DNA from: JAQVEB01 sp028698105
Lineage (GTDB): Bacteria; Bacteroidota; Bacteroidia; Bacteroidales; Dysgonomonadaceae
Direction: 5' to 3'
Length of the DNA stretch: 14,368 bases
Assembly (NCBI GenBank): GCA_964293155.1
Contig: CAXYYA010000062.1
Location: 1-14,368 of the forward strand
The notes beneath the pieces are model-generated. The model searched no databases. It was not told where the DNA came from and saw nothing but the letters and a program-made list of their open reading frames with translations. Shown piece by piece: positions 14,203 to 14,368 of this stretch (position 1 is the stretch's first letter; every line of letters starts with the position of its first letter). The translations under genes were made by a program, and so were the position numbers.

Positions 14203-14363
14203 TCAATAAAAATTAATGTTATATTTTTCGTGTCCAATATTTTTTAATATTGTAGACAAGCGTTCTTTGAGATTTTCAATATTTGCATAAGCATCAAGTG
14301 GCAACCATTTGTATTTCCTGACTTGTACCCGTTTTCAGTTTCAAAAAAATAATCATCAATTAG
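14203..14363 (-). pseudogene. Frame-disrupted C-terminal remnant, possibly of a mobile-element protein
   Basis: On the minus strand a frame of 43 codons ends at the TGA at 14203-14205. Its tail reads KYKWLPLDAYANIENLKERL, continuing to YNINFY at the C-terminus, which looks like a real protein end rather than random sequence. A stop at 14335-14337 closes this frame upstream. In a neighbouring frame the DNA reads DDYFFETENGYKSG, which would join smoothly to KYKW if one base were shifted near 14312-14321. I therefore suspect a frameshifted gene whose 5' part lies outside the window or is lost. Transposase tails of AT-rich insertion sequences can look like this, but I cannot name a family. A sequencing error in an intact gene is the main alternative. 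Confidence 0.35.
14231..14258. repeat. AT-rich inverted repeat
   Basis: CAATATT (14235-14241) and AATATTG (14246-14252) pair perfectly around TTTT. TGTC (14231-14234) and GACA (14255-14258) extend the stem with a two-base bulge. It lies inside the suspected remnant reading frame, so it may be incidental. Confidence 0.35.
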
Positions 14364-14368
14364 TCAGT

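Larger units (their letters stand above)
14153..14368. other. AT-rich region after the CNNM gene, no intact gene
   Basis: This 216-base stretch is visibly more AT-rich than its neighbours. Just after the CNNM stop, CCCTGA (14156-14161) and TCAGGG (14190-14195) form an inverted repeat with a 28-base loop and no T-tract, a poor terminator. The rest contains the broken minus-strand reading frame and hairpin listed separately. Confidence 0.5.

Overview
The window looks like a chromosomal segment from a Bacteroidota bacterium, most likely order Bacteroidales. Three things point there: several genes have candidate promoters of the Bacteroidota type (-7 box TAnnTTTG), ribosome binding sites are weak or absent, and the family content is typical (Tat-exported Gfo/Idh oxidoreductases, a lipoprotein sugar-isomerase-like protein, and an outer-membrane protein / TPR / LptC / CNNM-CBS block). 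I see no tRNA, rRNA, CRISPR array or intact mobile element.

Left part (1-3588, minus strand): a tight three-gene operon read from 3588 down to 7, probably continuing beyond the left edge. It encodes a lipoprotein TIM-barrel sugar isomerase/epimerase-like protein and two tandem paralogous Gfo/Idh/MocA oxidoreductases with twin-arginine signals. All three products appear to be exported, which suggests periplasmic sugar or cyclitol oxidation-isomerisation chemistry. This is the most interesting unit functionally.

Next (3688-4602, minus): a six-helix inner-membrane protein I do not recognise, transcribed divergently from dapA, with candidate promoters on both sides of the shared gap.

Middle (4806-9130, plus): dapA (lysine/diaminopimelate synthesis), an M13-family zinc metallopeptidase lipoprotein, riboflavin synthase, and a nitroreductase-family flavoprotein only 16 bases downstream of it. 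The last two look co-transcribed and are thematically linked (flavin synthesis and a flavin user).

Right part (9370-14152, plus): a cell-envelope block with a secreted beta-barrel-like outer-membrane protein, a secreted TPR-like protein, an LptC lipoprotein that seems to use a TTG start, and a CNNM/CBS/CorC-type membrane protein 2 bases downstream of lptC. From general knowledge this gene order recurs in Bacteroidales and suggests a role in LPS export or outer-membrane maintenance.

Right edge (14153-14368): AT-rich DNA with no intact gene. On the minus strand it holds what looks like the frame-disrupted C-terminal end of a protein, possibly a transposase or other mobile gene. I did not find convincing evidence of a wholly new system. 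The best leads are the exported oxidoreductase operon, the unknown six-helix membrane protein, the envelope block and the broken gene at the right edge.
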